Below are positions 20,249-30,742 of a stretch of 64,000 nucleotides of DNA, one piece after another; position 1 is the first letter of the stretch; each line of letters opens with the position of its first letter. A model generated the notes under the pieces. It was not told the origin of the DNA. It saw nothing but the letters and a program-made list of their open reading frames with translations, and ran no database searches. The translations under genes were made by a program, and so were the position numbers. Where the stretch lies: positions 3,720,001-3,784,000 of the forward strand of contig OV121081.1 in the NCBI GenBank assembly GCA_921293015.1, written 5' to 3'. Source of the stretch: Phorcus lineatus (lineage: Eukaryota; Mollusca; Gastropoda; Trochida; Trochidae).

Positions 20249-20285
<37 letters not shown>
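20181..20285. repeat. 29-bp tandem pair and (TA)n microsatellite
   Basis: 'gctactgaaataaggttacataaat' is present twice, 29 bp apart. It is followed after about 20 bp by an uninterrupted (TA)n run. Confidence 0.8.
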
Positions 20286-20287
<2 letters not shown>

Positions 20288-20363
20288 TCAAGATTGGGAG
20301 ACAAGAGACTGGTTGATGCGATTCTTTGAGAAATATGGAGTGTAAAAGCTTGTATACTCACTT

Positions 20364-20776
20364 TCAATGTTGATGATCACAATTTCCGCATATAGAACAT
20401 TGTGTTTTTTTCTGTGTTCTCTGAAATAAGATAACATATTCGTCTTTCTGATTTTTATAACGTTCTTCGAGGTGTCCACACGAGTAGAGATTGTATCGTG
20501 TAATATATGATCTTACTTAACGTTCTGTTGAGTTGATATCATACCCGTTAAGTAATATCATATAAGTAGTAGATTTACCTTTGATCTCTGATATATTTTC
20601 TTTCCTTTTTCTTCTAATCGTTTCAATACCAGTCTGGGGAACCGCTTGTTTGCCGCGTCTAAGAGTTTTTGAACAATCTTTTCAATGTTATCTCCTTTCC
20701 GGGATTCCAATAACTTATTCCTAGATTGTCTCAGGAAATCTAAATATGATTGTAATTTAATCTGACTATTTTCCAT
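20364..20776 (-). CDS. Putative two-exon small gene with Cys/His tail, unknown
   Basis: Exon 1 (20776 down to 20579) encodes 66 residues, lysine-rich and helical, from an ATG, ending at a GTAAAT donor in phase 0. After a 158-base intron-like gap, TTATTTCAG at about 20421-20429 is a good acceptor. The following 19-codon frame (20420-20364) stays open and ends in CSICGNCDHQH, a knuckle-like Cys/His cluster, then stops. A second donor-like site, GTGAGT, lies at the stop, so another splice form is possible. No domain is recognised. The position near the right end suggests an accessory Polinton gene. Confidence 0.35.
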
Positions 20777-21321
20777 CTTGCTTTCAATACGGTTAACAGT
20801 ATGCGGAAGCCATGTAAGTGTTGCTTTCTTTATCTTTCTTTTTTGGGTGATACATACGTGGCTGATGAATCTTTTTGATGTGATTGTAAACCTTTCAACA
20901 TTAGACGGATTTGTTTAGAGAGAAAGAGAGGGATGTGAGACACGCACACACACACACACTATCTTGCTTTGGTGTGAAAATCATGCGAAGGAATTCGTTT
21001 GACATGGTTAGTTTGAACTAGTAGAATGAATCCTTAGTAAATAGGTTATTATGTGTGGTATGGTGTACACCGGCGAGTGGAATTATCTTCACACCTCGCG
21101 ATGTCTGTGCGGAGACCTACGGCCTTCCCGGACTAATCCTCCCTCTGCCTACAACTAATTCTACATACATGATTCCATGTTCTTTCACTTTGTTTTACTT
21201 TTGTTCTGTGTGTTGGGATCTAGAAACTGATCTTTGACATATCACGCCTCTATCATGTCTATAGAACTCACACTTCTGGTTGTGATACATATCTCATTCA
21301 GACTTATGCTATGCATCATAG
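20777..21321. other. Polinton right arm, no clear gene
   Basis: Contains an (AC)n tract near 20943. A 60-codon plus frame at 21055-21237 has no recognisable feature. The region may hold 5' exons for the gene that follows: 'tatctcattcag' near 21300 is an acceptor-like site. Confidence 0.25.
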
Positions 21322-21731
21322 AGAGCTGCTCATTTATTCTCTGGATATACACTTGACGAGATTTTTGACGTGTATTGTAATGGGTGGTTGGAAAATGATT
21401 ACATACGTCACGCGTATTTCAGTGATGATGAAATGTTAAGAGAAGCTCTAATCAAATATCATCCTGATGTCGTTGAATGGAATATCACTTCTTACGAACG
21501 CTTTACGGGGTGAGTAAAAAGATAGACTTACTTCTGATTACCCGATTTGTGCTAAGGTTTATACATTTGTTCTAAATTAATTCCATTAGAAGTATCTAAA
21601 CAAACAATATCCCTTTTTTTTTTTTTTTTTTTTTTTTTTTCAGGGAACGTGATTACATCTTCGAACTCCACGGGGGTATAGATTCGCCTGTAGAGGAATA
21701 TTTCGGGGAGGGAAGATGGGTCTTTCATTAA
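21322..21731 (+). CDS. Putative spliced gene at the Polinton right end, unknown acidic protein
   Basis: Exon A is open from 21322 and ends at 21509 before a consensus donor, GTGAGT. The intron (21510-21643) ends with an exceptional run of about 29 T followed by CAG. Exon B (21644-21731) continues in the same frame and ends at TAA, 93 bases short of the inner TIR edge. The product is acidic and aromatic-rich (for example DEIFDVYCNGW, then VEEYFGEGRW). The 5' start is not found: an upstream exon is probably missing, or the frame starts at an internal ATG. No homology is recognised. Frame continuity across a textbook intron is the main support. Confidence 0.45.
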
Positions 21732-21824
21732 AAGGTATGATGACATTGATGTTTACTTTAGGGTTAACATGAATACATATACCCAACGTATCACTTCGTT
21801 ATCAAGCATTGATGATGTCTGCTC

Positions 21825-22014
21825 TGACGTCATGTCTCCTTGGTTACCGGAATGTGCTTTCGGGGGTAGCCTCGCATGGAGGTATGTTTACATATGGGGA
21901 GTTGCTTATGTTAACCTTTGGTGGTGGGTAAGAAGCTCATTTGCATAAGCTCTTTTCGGGGTATGGTAGTTTCAATGTATTCGCAATCTTCAGCCCAACT
22001 CAACATACACTACT
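21825..22014 (-). repeat. Polinton right terminal inverted repeat (190 bp)
   Basis: Reverse complement of 4621-4810 with two substitutions. It begins at its inner edge with TGACGTCA and ends ...CATACACTACT against the duplicated TCAGTC. Confidence 0.95.
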
Positions 22015-22020
22015 TCAGTC
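22015..22020. repeat. Polinton target-site duplication, right (TCAGTC)
   Basis: Exact copy of the six bases in front of the left inverted repeat. Confidence 0.93.
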
Positions 22021-22230
22021 TTATGGTTTTTGAGATCTGCCGCGTAAACATAATGTTAAGTTGAGCTAAATGAACATAGGAATGAATTCAAAATCCCAAA
22101 ATGCAACACAACACAAGATAATTGTTCTTTATGCCAAGTTTCAACGAGTTAGGTCTAACGAGTATTTTTTCTGGTATAAGTTCTGGTCCGGAAATTAATT
22201 TCCCACACGCACGAACGGACAAAAAGTCTA
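22021..22230. repeat. Right half of the interspersed repeat that received the Polinton
   Basis: Continues the repeat broken at 4614. It carries 'gccaagtttcaacgagttaggtct' and 'agttctggtccgg' plus 'cacgcacgaacggac', a combination seen in molluscan interspersed repeats. Boundary approximate. Confidence 0.45.
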
Positions 22231-22798
22231 TATCCGCCTTAAACTATGTTTTGTTTGGGGATAAAATATGCACTTTCTGTTCTTTTAGACTAATTATGTT
22301 AATTGGCTGGTGGGACAATTTTTCACCAAGTTGATATAAAGCACGTGCAATTTGTCAGTTAGACATTTTAAAACTGCATCAATTACTACATTTCCCACTG
22401 AAACTATAAAGAGAAAAGACAGCGTTTTTTAATAAAGGGACACTCCTAGAATTGTTTAGTCAAACTTTATGAATGGTGTCACTTTATCGAGAAGTACTCA
22501 CATCTTCTAAAGAGCACGGTTTATAAAGCCTACCGCGATCAGTTCAATAATGACTGAGATTTAAAGTGGTTTAAACATATTTTTATTCAAGAAACGAATC
22601 TGGTTTGGTAAACAAGCAAAGCTTTGCTTATATAAATACCGCACCAGTACAAAGATGATAAATATAGTACACACGAACTAGACAAGAAACAAAAATCAGA
22701 ACACCGTAGCATATCATTACATCAATTGAGTATCTACAAATTCAGACTAAGTAACATAACACATGCAGTTATTTTCACAGGTAATGTTTCGTTTATAA
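22231..22798. other. Intergenic, no gene seen
   Basis: AT-rich DNA. The part at about 22440-22520 resembles internal sequence of a dispersed family also seen near 25860 and 58020 (a 'gtcaaactttatgaatggtgtcactttatcgagaagtac'-like block). Confidence 0.3.
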
Positions 22799-24106
22799 TT
22801 AAGGATTCAGCAATTTTGCTGAATCCTTATTGTTATTGGCGTGTTTTATTTTTTTTTTTTTTCCACCGATTTTGTGGACCCGATTTAGCCTAAACCGCTA
22901 AAGCTACAACAGCCAAACTTCGCAGTCTGGTAGAACTTCATGAGAAGGGGTTCTAATAAGCTTTTGGGCTTAATCGGATTAAGCGTTAAAGGCACAGTAC
23001 CAATCAAATTTTCAAAAATTAACATGGGATTTTTTTTCAAAATGTACTTAGAGGCCTGAAACTTTTTTCAAATGATAGGCAATTACATTTGGAGCAAAAA
23101 AGTAAATCATGGCGACTTCGTAGCATGCATACTTACGCCGCCATATTACTTTTTTTGACTTTTTGAAATTTTCGGACCCCACGCACCTTTGAGAATCTTC
23201 TCCTCCGAAGATACTAGCATCTCAGAGCTGAAAGTTACATATGTTGTAGCTGAAGTACTGAGGAGAAAAGGATACTCTAAATTGTTCCTCAAACTTTAAT
23301 ACTTTTTACTCAGCAACCCTTCGAAGTCGGGCGACTTAGCACATGTGAGCATGTTCAAGGGGCGATAACTCAAAAAGTTAGACTCACAATTGCATCATTT
23401 TCACAGGAATGTGAAACTACTATGGGCACTTTACAAATCAATAAAAACATTGGTCGCGAACAGTCATTTCCGTTCACAATACTCCATCAAAATTGGTAAA
23501 AAGTACCTTTTTAAAAATTAACATGGGCTAAATTTTCAAAATGCACTTAGAGACCTGAAACTTGTTTTGAATGAAGCGTACTAACAGTATCAACAAAAAA
23601 GTCAATCATGACGATTTCATAACTATTATAGTTTTTTGGCATTATCAACTTATTTGTTCCAGAAATAGGTTTTCATTATTCCACAATTCTTGTGAACACG
23701 ATTCAGCCAAAACCGCTCAAGCTATTACAGCCAAACTTGCCAGTCTGATAGAACTGCATGAGACGAAGCCACAATAAGCTTTTGGGCTTAATCGGCTTAA
23801 GTGTTAAAGGCACAGTACGATCCAAAGTTCGAAAAATTAACATGGGAATTTTTTTCAAAATGCACTTAGAGACTTGTAATTTGATTTAAACTATAGGCAG
23901 TTACATCACGAGCAAAAAAGCAAATCACGGCGAATTCCTAAGTAGCATACTTTTTGCACATTATCAACTTCTTTGCAATAATCGCAATTTCCAGATAAAA
24001 CATGCCGCTGAAGCTTAATGCATGCACCAATCTTCATGAAATTTTCAGTGAAGCTAGCTAACATTACTATCTTTGTACTGAATGTGCTTTTTATGCGCTG
24101 AATCCT
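22799..24106. repeat. Composite repeat with AAGGATTCAGC ends
   Basis: Begins with a near-perfect hairpin (AAGGATTCAGCAA / TTGCTGAATCCTT, 22799-22829) and ends with GCTGAATCCTT near 24091-24101. Inside, one block occurs at about 22866-23100 and again at about 23690-23960 ('ccgctaaagctacaacagccaaactt', 'agcttttgggcttaatcggattaagcgttaaaggcacagta', 'attaacatgggattt...ttcaaaatgyacttagag'). A third partial copy lies at about 23510-23620. No transposase frame is visible, so this is a non-autonomous or decayed element with nested copies. Confidence 0.6.
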
Positions 24107-24130
24107 TTTGTCGTCGCTTGCGACTATATT

Positions 24131-25045
24131 TTACATTGTTTTTTCAAAACGCTTACTCTTACATATAAATTGATGTAAGGATTTTATTATATTTAAATTT
24201 CCATTTTTGTTCATAAGTGGTGTTCCATATAACACAGTTTGGAGGCTGTGGCCATTTATATAGAAGTAGGCATCATTTCTTGAATCCGAATAGAGCTTGC
24301 ATATAAATAGATAATGGGTAACATTTTCATTGGGATATCCACAAGCGCATTCGGCATTACTTGAAATATGTCTATTGACCTTATCAGCGTTAAGATCACT
24401 GCATCCGAGCTTGAGACGACTGTGTACAATTTGACAAAATCGACTGCCGTAATTAAGATCGAGGTAATTTTTTGATTCAGACTTTGTTAAAAGAGATTTG
24501 AATTTGCTAATTGTTTCAGCATTGGTTATTTCGTCGGGTAACGAATTCCACAATTTAATGGTATCTGGAAGGAACGATTTTTCATATATTTTGGTTCTAC
24601 AGGGTATAGTTTGTAACTTAGAACTGTTTCTTAGAAGATATTGACTATTGTCAGAGACAGGTTTAGGCACGAGGTCGCATAAGTAATCCGGGGAGAGATT
24701 GTTATACATTTTATAGAAATAAGTCAATTTGATATTATGCCTTCTTTCAGATAGTGGTTTAAACAGAGTTTCTCGGTATAAATTTTCATGGCTAGTACCA
24801 CGAACTGCGCCACTTATAGTTCGAAGTGCATCTAAATGTAACTGTTCGAGAAGATAAGATTGTTCTTGCGTACAATTATCCCAGATGTGACAACAGTAAT
24901 CAAAGATCGGCGTCACAAAAGATTTGTACATAATTTCGAGCGTTTTTCTTGAGAGGCGATATTTAAAACTTCGGAGGCAGTTTATCATTGGGCTTACTTT
25001 ATTTACAATATCTTCAATATGACTATTCCATGAACAATTACTCTG
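24131..25045 (-). CDS. Non-LTR retrotransposon reverse transcriptase C-terminal fragment
   Basis: The minus-strand frame is open from about 25045 to a stop at 24131; the first internal ATG is at 24988. It has the tail of a Jockey/CR1-type polymerase: 'RLSRKTLEIMYKSFVTPIFDYCCHIWDNC', 'LHLDALRTISGAVRGTSHENLYRE' and a 'LWNSLPDEI' block. A C-terminal Cys/His cluster follows (CACGYPNENVTHYLFIC). The catalytic palm with YADD is missing because the copy is 5' truncated at about 25045. The frame itself is not broken. Its 3' end runs into the composite repeat on its left. Confidence 0.85.
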   Translation of the reverse strand, partial: QSNCSWNSHIEDIVNKVSPMINCLRSFKYRLSRKTLEIMYKSFVTPIFDYCCHIWDNCTQEQSYLLEQLHLDALRTISGAVRGTSHENLYRETLFKPLSERRHNIKLTYFYKMYNNLSPDYLCDLVPKPVSDNSQYLLRNSSKLQTIPCRTKIYEKSFLPDTIKLWNSLPDEITNAETISKFKSLLTKSESKNYLDLNYGSRFCQIVHSRLKLGCSDLNADKVNRHISSNAECACGYPNENVTHYLFICKLYSDSRNDAYFYINGHSLQTVLYGTPLMNKNGNLNIIKSLHQFICKSKRFEKTM

Positions 25046-25486
25046 ATAGATTTAAAGTCGCAACTGGGACACAATGACACGAGTCAATAAATCACACGTT
25101 ATTTGGGAAGTTGTCTAAAGTTGAAAATAGAATTTGAGTTATTTGATTGAGTTTGAAAGTTTATAAAACTATTATACATGTAAATGGTACGTGTGTACCA
25201 AGCTTCAACACACACATAAGGGTGTTGTTAGATTTCCATTCTAATCTTATACTTTTCGGGTATTTTGAATTTTTGGATGAATATGCGAGATGTTTTGGAT
25301 GAAAAATATTTTAACGGAGTTTGACAGTATGAAAGCGAAATAAAATATCATGACATGCAAGCATTAAAATCCATATTTGATATCAAGTCGTAAGTCCTTT
25401 ACTGTGAAATATATGCCCAAGATTTGCTATTTTCATTGATTTGCATTAGACAAGTTTCCGGCTGAGTGAAATTCAAACTTTATATC

Positions 25487-25640
25487 TAGGTGAGGTGAGG
25501 TGAGTTGGTGTTTAACGCTGCTTTCAAGATTATTTCACTTATATCGCGGCTGCTAGTATTATTGCAGGGAGAAAGCCCGCAACACTATTGTGGCTTTGCA
25601 TTGCGGTGAAACCCGCGAGCATCGGCTGGAACAAACTTTA
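25487..25640. repeat. Fragment of a short interspersed repeat of gastropod type
   Basis: 'gttggtgtttaacgctgctttcaagattatttc' and 'tatcgcggc' match, with divergence, a short repeat I remember as abundant in gastropod genomes (gtttaacgccgcttttagcaatatt, atcacggc). It is the main hint to the host group. Confidence 0.5.
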
Positions 25641-26340
25641 TATCTAAATACTCTACAAATAGTAAACTTCTAACAATAAACGAGGCTTACAAACATTTGT
25701 TTAGGACAAATACCTATTACAGAACTCGTTAAATAGATCAGGTTGCACTTGGAAATTTACTATACAATCTACCCAGTCCGTTTTCATATTTCTATCACAT
25801 TCTATATATATTGTATATGACCTGTATCGATTTCTCCCGAGCTTGTGGTCAACTTCAAAAATGGTGTTATCGAGAAGTAGTGTTTAAGAAAATCAGAACC
25901 CTAATGCTCATCAGTTCAGCATAATGTACGTTATTTAACTTATTTTCATGTTGATTAGACACAGATTTTCGACTTTTCAGCATTTATAGAGTCTTATTTT
26001 ATTATATCTATATAACTGATTTTTTTCATTATCCAACTGATGAAGGGGCAAGAAGTAGCCAAGAAAAGTTGTGAAAATATATAAAGAAGTTGTCATCCAT
26101 AACATTGTCTTGTATGATATTTATAGGGTCGTTTATTATCATTAAAACCAAAAATATAATAATGATGGCATTTAAATCGTGTACGTTGAGCCGTTTAGCA
26201 TGACAGAATAATTCAAAATAATGCATTCAAAATGTGTATATTGTAAGTATTACATCGTAATTATTTTGGGTGATAAAGTGAAGAAACTGATTTTGTGGCA
26301 AGTCTGTACAAAGGGAAGTAACTCAATAAAGCGGAAGTGA
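25641..26340. other. Upstream region of TMEM60, no other gene seen
   Basis: AT-rich. No TATA box in a convincing position before the TMEM60 ATG. The promoter is presumably within the last few hundred bases. Confidence 0.3.
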
Positions 26341-26355
26341 TGAGAGAGCTTCAAA

Positions 26356-26745
26356 ATGGCCGTCATTCACCGGGCACTGTTTACTTGGTTTACAGTGTTG
26401 GTGTTTTTAATCCTTTTAGTTTTGCGTTTGGACAACAAAGTTGAATGGAACTGGTTCCTCATATTCATTCCTTTATGGTTATTCGATGCAGTTGTTGTGA
26501 TATACATAACTGTGAACATGATAGTTCATTGCAAAAATGGCTATGACAGAAATGATTTGACAATGAGAAGAAAAACTTGGTTCATGGGATCAGTGATGCT
26601 CAAAATGGCATTTCAAGTTCTTTTGTGTCTGAAAGTACAGTACAACTTCGAAGTGCTATCCATGTACATAGTGATGATTCCCATTTGGTTGGTGTTGACC
26701 GGTGCAGCTGTCGATGTTTTCAGAAGTTTGATGAAATTGAGCTAA
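26356..26745 (+). CDS. TMEM60: Transmembrane protein 60
   Basis: 129 residues in one exon, against about 133 in human TMEM60. The family signature is clear: an N-terminal 'LFTWFTVLVFLILLVLRLD' membrane segment, then 'WNWFLIFIPLWLFDAVVVIYI', a short polar loop with conserved Cys/Gly (HCKNGYD), and two further hydrophobic segments, 'MLKMAFQVLLCLK' and 'YIVMIPIWLVLTGAAVDV'. That gives four membrane helices and no cleavable signal peptide beyond the first helix. The protein family is conserved in animals and its molecular role is not established. The ATG at 26356 has an A at -3 (AAAATGG). The nearest downstream AATAAA is about 1.1 kb away. It is the only host gene in the window that I can name with confidence. 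Confidence 0.95.
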   Translation: MAVIHRALFTWFTVLVFLILLVLRLDNKVEWNWFLIFIPLWLFDAVVVIYITVNMIVHCKNGYDRNDLTMRRKTWFMGSVMLKMAFQVLLCLKVQYNFEVLSMYIVMIPIWLVLTGAAVDVFRSLMKLS

Positions 26746-29700
26746 CAATATCAAGTTTGAAGGATATTTTTGTTCAAAGAATTGTTTATGGCTCATGTGT
26801 TGCTCTAGGAAACATAAAGAAATGGAGTTATGGATAAATAGCATTTCCATCTGGCTGATAAGCTGATCTGATAACAATTTTGTTATGAAGCTTTCATGGT
26901 TTGATATTTATCCGATATATAAAGACATTACAAGACTCAGAGTAAAACATTTGCCTACCTGCTCTTACCAAAGCATCGAGACTTATGTAGGATTGACAGA
27001 GGTTGCGTTACATTGTGTCTACTGGTCTCAGAGTTAATTTGAGAATGATTTCATGCTCAAGGAGGCTTTACCCCTGATGGAACTGTCCGTGCCTTGTTGT
27101 TGCCTGAATCAACAATTGATCATTTTGACCTTTTCTAAATATACTCTAAATATATTCTAAAGAGACTAAAAGCTAAAAGAAGAGCTAATTTCACAAGAAC
27201 AACTTTTAGGAAAAAAAATCTTTGTTGTGTGATCAACTGTAATCAATGGAAGAAATTACCTATTACTGCATAAATGCTGCAGGTCAGCAAATGACATTGT
27301 TAGATGTGTGAGAAACTAATATGTGCTTTATCAGTGTTTATAACAGGACCATTTCAAAGGTCATTAGTGTTTTTTTTAAAAATGAATTTCCATCATATCT
27401 ACATGTCCACATTCAAGTAATCTGTGAAACGTACCACATCTCATAAAAACAGAGCTTTAGATAGGCCTTCCATCAGTGTAAACTATGCTTTGAAATTTTA
27501 AAATATACACTAATTAAACTAAGCATCCAAAATATGCTAAGACAGTTACAGAAACATTTGATTTAGTCATGGATATGGAGTTAGTAAAAGCAAATGTGCA
27601 GCCAAAACTTCAGTGCATAACTAGTAATTTCTAATTATTAATTATTATAGTTAAATTTTGAAAATGCTTCCACCTTCTAATTTTTTTTATTTTTTAGTTT
27701 AAAAAAAATGACCTTCCCATTTGAGAAGTGCAAACTAACATATATATTTTTTTGAAGAATTATTGAATACTAATGAAAATTAATTTATGCTATTAAGAAG
27801 GATTGTTGTAAGAAACATACTATAATTTATAGCATTATGCATTGTAAAAATAAAAGCATGGCAGCACTATTGCACAATCCTAAATACTTCTCCATAAAAG
27901 CTCACTTGATTTTGATTTTCAGTGGGATGACACAATGTGAAGGTGTGGCCTAACGATCCTTTTGAAATAATATGGCAACTATTTAGAGCTCTGTTCAAAA
28001 GTGGAACAAAGCTATAGAAAACAATTGATGTCATGGGATTCAGGAAAGATACTAGAATTGATGTTCCAACTTTTAAGGTCCCTAATAAAGTTACTTAACA
28101 GAAATTAACTGAACATTGGCATGACTAGAACTACATTATATCAGCGTTTCCTGATGTGTGTGAGCAAAATAATAATATTATAGGTCAGTGGTAAGTTGTG
28201 TGTTCCATGTCCATCAAAGATCAAAGTTTGAGTGTTGGGCAAATCTCTCTGGTAAAACAGATTGTTAACTGTCTTGACATTTATTCAGGGATTCCGTTGT
28301 TATCTTTTTTAATAAAAACTTGAACAAACATGTGCATTTAATTTTTTGTGACGATTTGGAGTGTGAAACTGATTCATATTCTTCAATTTATCTCCCCCCC
28401 CCCCCCCATATTTCATAATACAGGTCAAAGGTATTGAAAAAGACATGGTAACAACAATGCTGTTAATATGATACTAAAAACAATAACAAAAGAATGCTTA
28501 TTGTAATATACCCTCAACATTTTTTATGCTTAATTAGAATTGTACATGAGAGGGAAATGATGAAAACCAGTGTTGAAACTGTTTATGCAGGTATGCTGGT
28601 TATAGTGGTTAAATACGTGAATTGTTTTAAGATATGCTTGAATTCCGATGCATAGCTGTGAAAAGTTTCTTAAGGTCCTGACATGATATATTTAAGGTGA
28701 CAACAAATCTTCTTTCATGACATATCAGAAGTAGTCGGTAGTGGTTACAGAAAGAATAACAAAAGCTGAAGATGTCCACTGTGATAAAATTAAGAGTAAT
28801 TCTTGAAGCGAGACAGTGTCCACAACTGAAATGAGAGTCATCTTTATGGACATGGCCAATTAGCCAGACATTTTCAGACATGTTCTCTTGCCCGGCAGCT
28901 TATTAGCTTGGGTTGATAATGAAAATAAGAATGTGACTGGCTGCCATAAAATGTCAGAATGTTTTCATGAAATTCTTGCTCTTGTGTGTATGAGCAGGCT
29001 GTTTTCAGTCTCGTATTTGTGTATCTCAACTACAAAAGGACAAACATATTTGATGAGAATCAAAGTCATTATGCATGTCTAGAAGTCATTACGTGTCCCA
29101 TTTAATTGTTAACTAGTTATATGTTGTTTTTTTATATCACGGAATTATTTCCTTTTCAAAATTACGATTGACTTGCTATTTGGTCGGGCCCTTTGGCCAT
29201 GTTGTTCTTTGTTTGATCAAGAGTTTTTAAGTTGGTCAAACGTATTGGACAGTTTAGAAATGGGTTGCAGGGCAAGACAGGAATTGTATGGATGATCAGT
29301 GTCTTAACGTTTCTAAATGAATACGGCGTTAATTAATATTGTGAACAATTTTCAGTAAAATTATTATGTGGTGGATTTCAGGAAGTATTACTCAATATTT
29401 GTATTCCAAATTCCTATGGGTAATAAATTCTGACTTCAATACAAAACATCTCACTCAACTCTCATATTCGTCCAAAATGCCAATATATGACAATAGTTTT
29501 TAATGAAATCGTTGGACTGCCATATATCTTAGTATATGCAAAAACCTATTGACACATGCGAACTAATCACTAGTATTGATCCCAGAATTGTCAGTCGAAC
29601 TGGTTTCGGTAACTATTCAAAATAATTTCACCAATTGGAGAATATTTACAAATCACAGCTTTTCTTGCGAACCGATACATATTAAAGGATAGTAATTTTT

Positions 29701-30147
29701 TTCTGCCAACTCGATCTCTTTGATAAATAACACCGTCGATAACGTTTGGAATTTCTCTCTTTAATTCACAAAAGATAATAACACTAAAGAGTCAAATATG
29801 TCTTTGGGTTTTTTTTTGTGTTAGGAAAACCATTTTTCTACTAGCATTCGGATAATGTTTGATTACCAGAAATGCATGTTTAGAATGCACAGATAAGCGT
29901 AGCGTAAGGTATTGGTAATTCATCGAGGAGGAAACAATCATATTGTCGGATTTCCTCTTTATTATAGTTTTACTAAAGAACATGTTATCTTAGGCGAATA
30001 CAGTTGTTAATGGTGTAGCCAGTATTAGTATTGGAACTTCTTAAGAAAACAATAAATGATATATGAAACCTAAAGCAAATGATATATAGTTAAATACCAA
30101 CGAGCTTTTATAAAAAGACCGCGCATTAAACTTTCAAGTGGGAGATA
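26746..30147. other. TMEM60 3' region and intergenic DNA
   Basis: No supported coding region. A C homopolymer occurs at about 28393-28407. Frames such as 28627-28881 (minus) show no domain or codon signal. Confidence 0.35.
27849..27856 (+). terminator. Possible TMEM60 poly(A) signal
   Basis: AATAAA in 'gtaaaaataaaagcatgg', about 1.1 kb after the TMEM60 stop, with AT-rich untranslated-type sequence between. Earlier variant signals cannot be excluded. Confidence 0.35.
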
Positions 30148-30685
30148 TTAAAACTCACTCTCTGAAGTATCCCCATGTGATCCGCTCCACGGATTGTTCC
30201 TATCCCGTAGTAACCCTGTAGTCATCCGCGTAGATGTACAACAAAACATCCAGTTATATAAAGATATAATACCTTGATTGATTACCACGTGACTTTGTAA
30301 CTCAATGATTTCAATTAACCATCTAGTAGTATGCGATCGAGATTTGCCTCTGATAAAAGAAACGTGGTCAACATCGAACATGTGTTGTTGTGGGAGATAA
30401 TCTATGTTAATCTGTTGACGCGTTTCCTCGACGGTTAGGCAATTGCACATTTATTTGACAATGGACCAACATCTCGAAACGCTATCAACGCTAAGACAGT
30501 CGTAAATGCCATCTATTGACACCGGATTTAGACTTCCTCAGATAGTGGATACTGTACCGATGAAGATGAGGATAAATTGTAGCCGGAATAATTTTCAAGG
30601 ACAAATCACCGAACTGTTCGATATGTGGACTCTCATAAATAAGTCCTGTATTTACTTCATCTTCATCCTCCTTCATTTGCTTCAT
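30148..30685 (-). other. Coding-like minus-strand stretch, unknown
   Basis: Two neighbouring minus-strand frames (30491-30685 and 30148-30450) have a less AT-rich, protein-like composition, for example 'IIPATIYPHLHRYSIHYLRK' in the first. They are in different frames and separated by stops. This may be a broken gene or transposon remnant. No domain is recognised. Confidence 0.25.
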
Positions 30686-30742
30686 TTTAGGCCTAATTCA
30701 TCCTTTTTCTCACGGGCCGACGTTGTCCGTACGCTTGTATGA

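Larger units (their letters stand above)
4621..22014 (+). mobile_element. Polinton/Maverick element, both ends present
   Basis: The 17,394-bp element has 190-bp terminal inverted repeats (4621-4810 and 21825-22014), ends beginning 5'-AG, and an exact 6-bp target duplication TCAGTC at 4615-4620 and 22015-22020. All three are family hallmarks. Gene content agrees: integrase with chromodomain, minor and major capsid candidates, a basic core-like protein and an adenovirus-type protease, all intact on one strand. Not visible are the family-B DNA polymerase and the FtsK/HerA packaging ATPase that autonomous members carry. The right two-thirds is largely noncoding degenerate repeat. Two TIR mismatches in 190 and intact capsid ORFs indicate a recent insertion. 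This copy probably depends on another element for replication, or has lost and replaced its replication module. Confidence 0.95.

Noticed and set aside
4621-22014. Integrated adenovirus or herpesvirus
   Set aside because: Adenovirus-type protease and capsid genes are also Polinton hallmarks; chromodomain integrase, TIRs with 5'-AG and 6-bp TSD define a Polinton.
24131-25045. Possible host gene with C-terminal zinc motif
   Set aside because: Blocks match the tail of non-LTR reverse transcriptases; a 5'-truncated retrotransposon is the simpler reading.
26577-26837. Frames overlapping TMEM60 in other frames and on the minus strand
   Set aside because: Shadows of the conserved TMEM60 coding sequence; no independent support.
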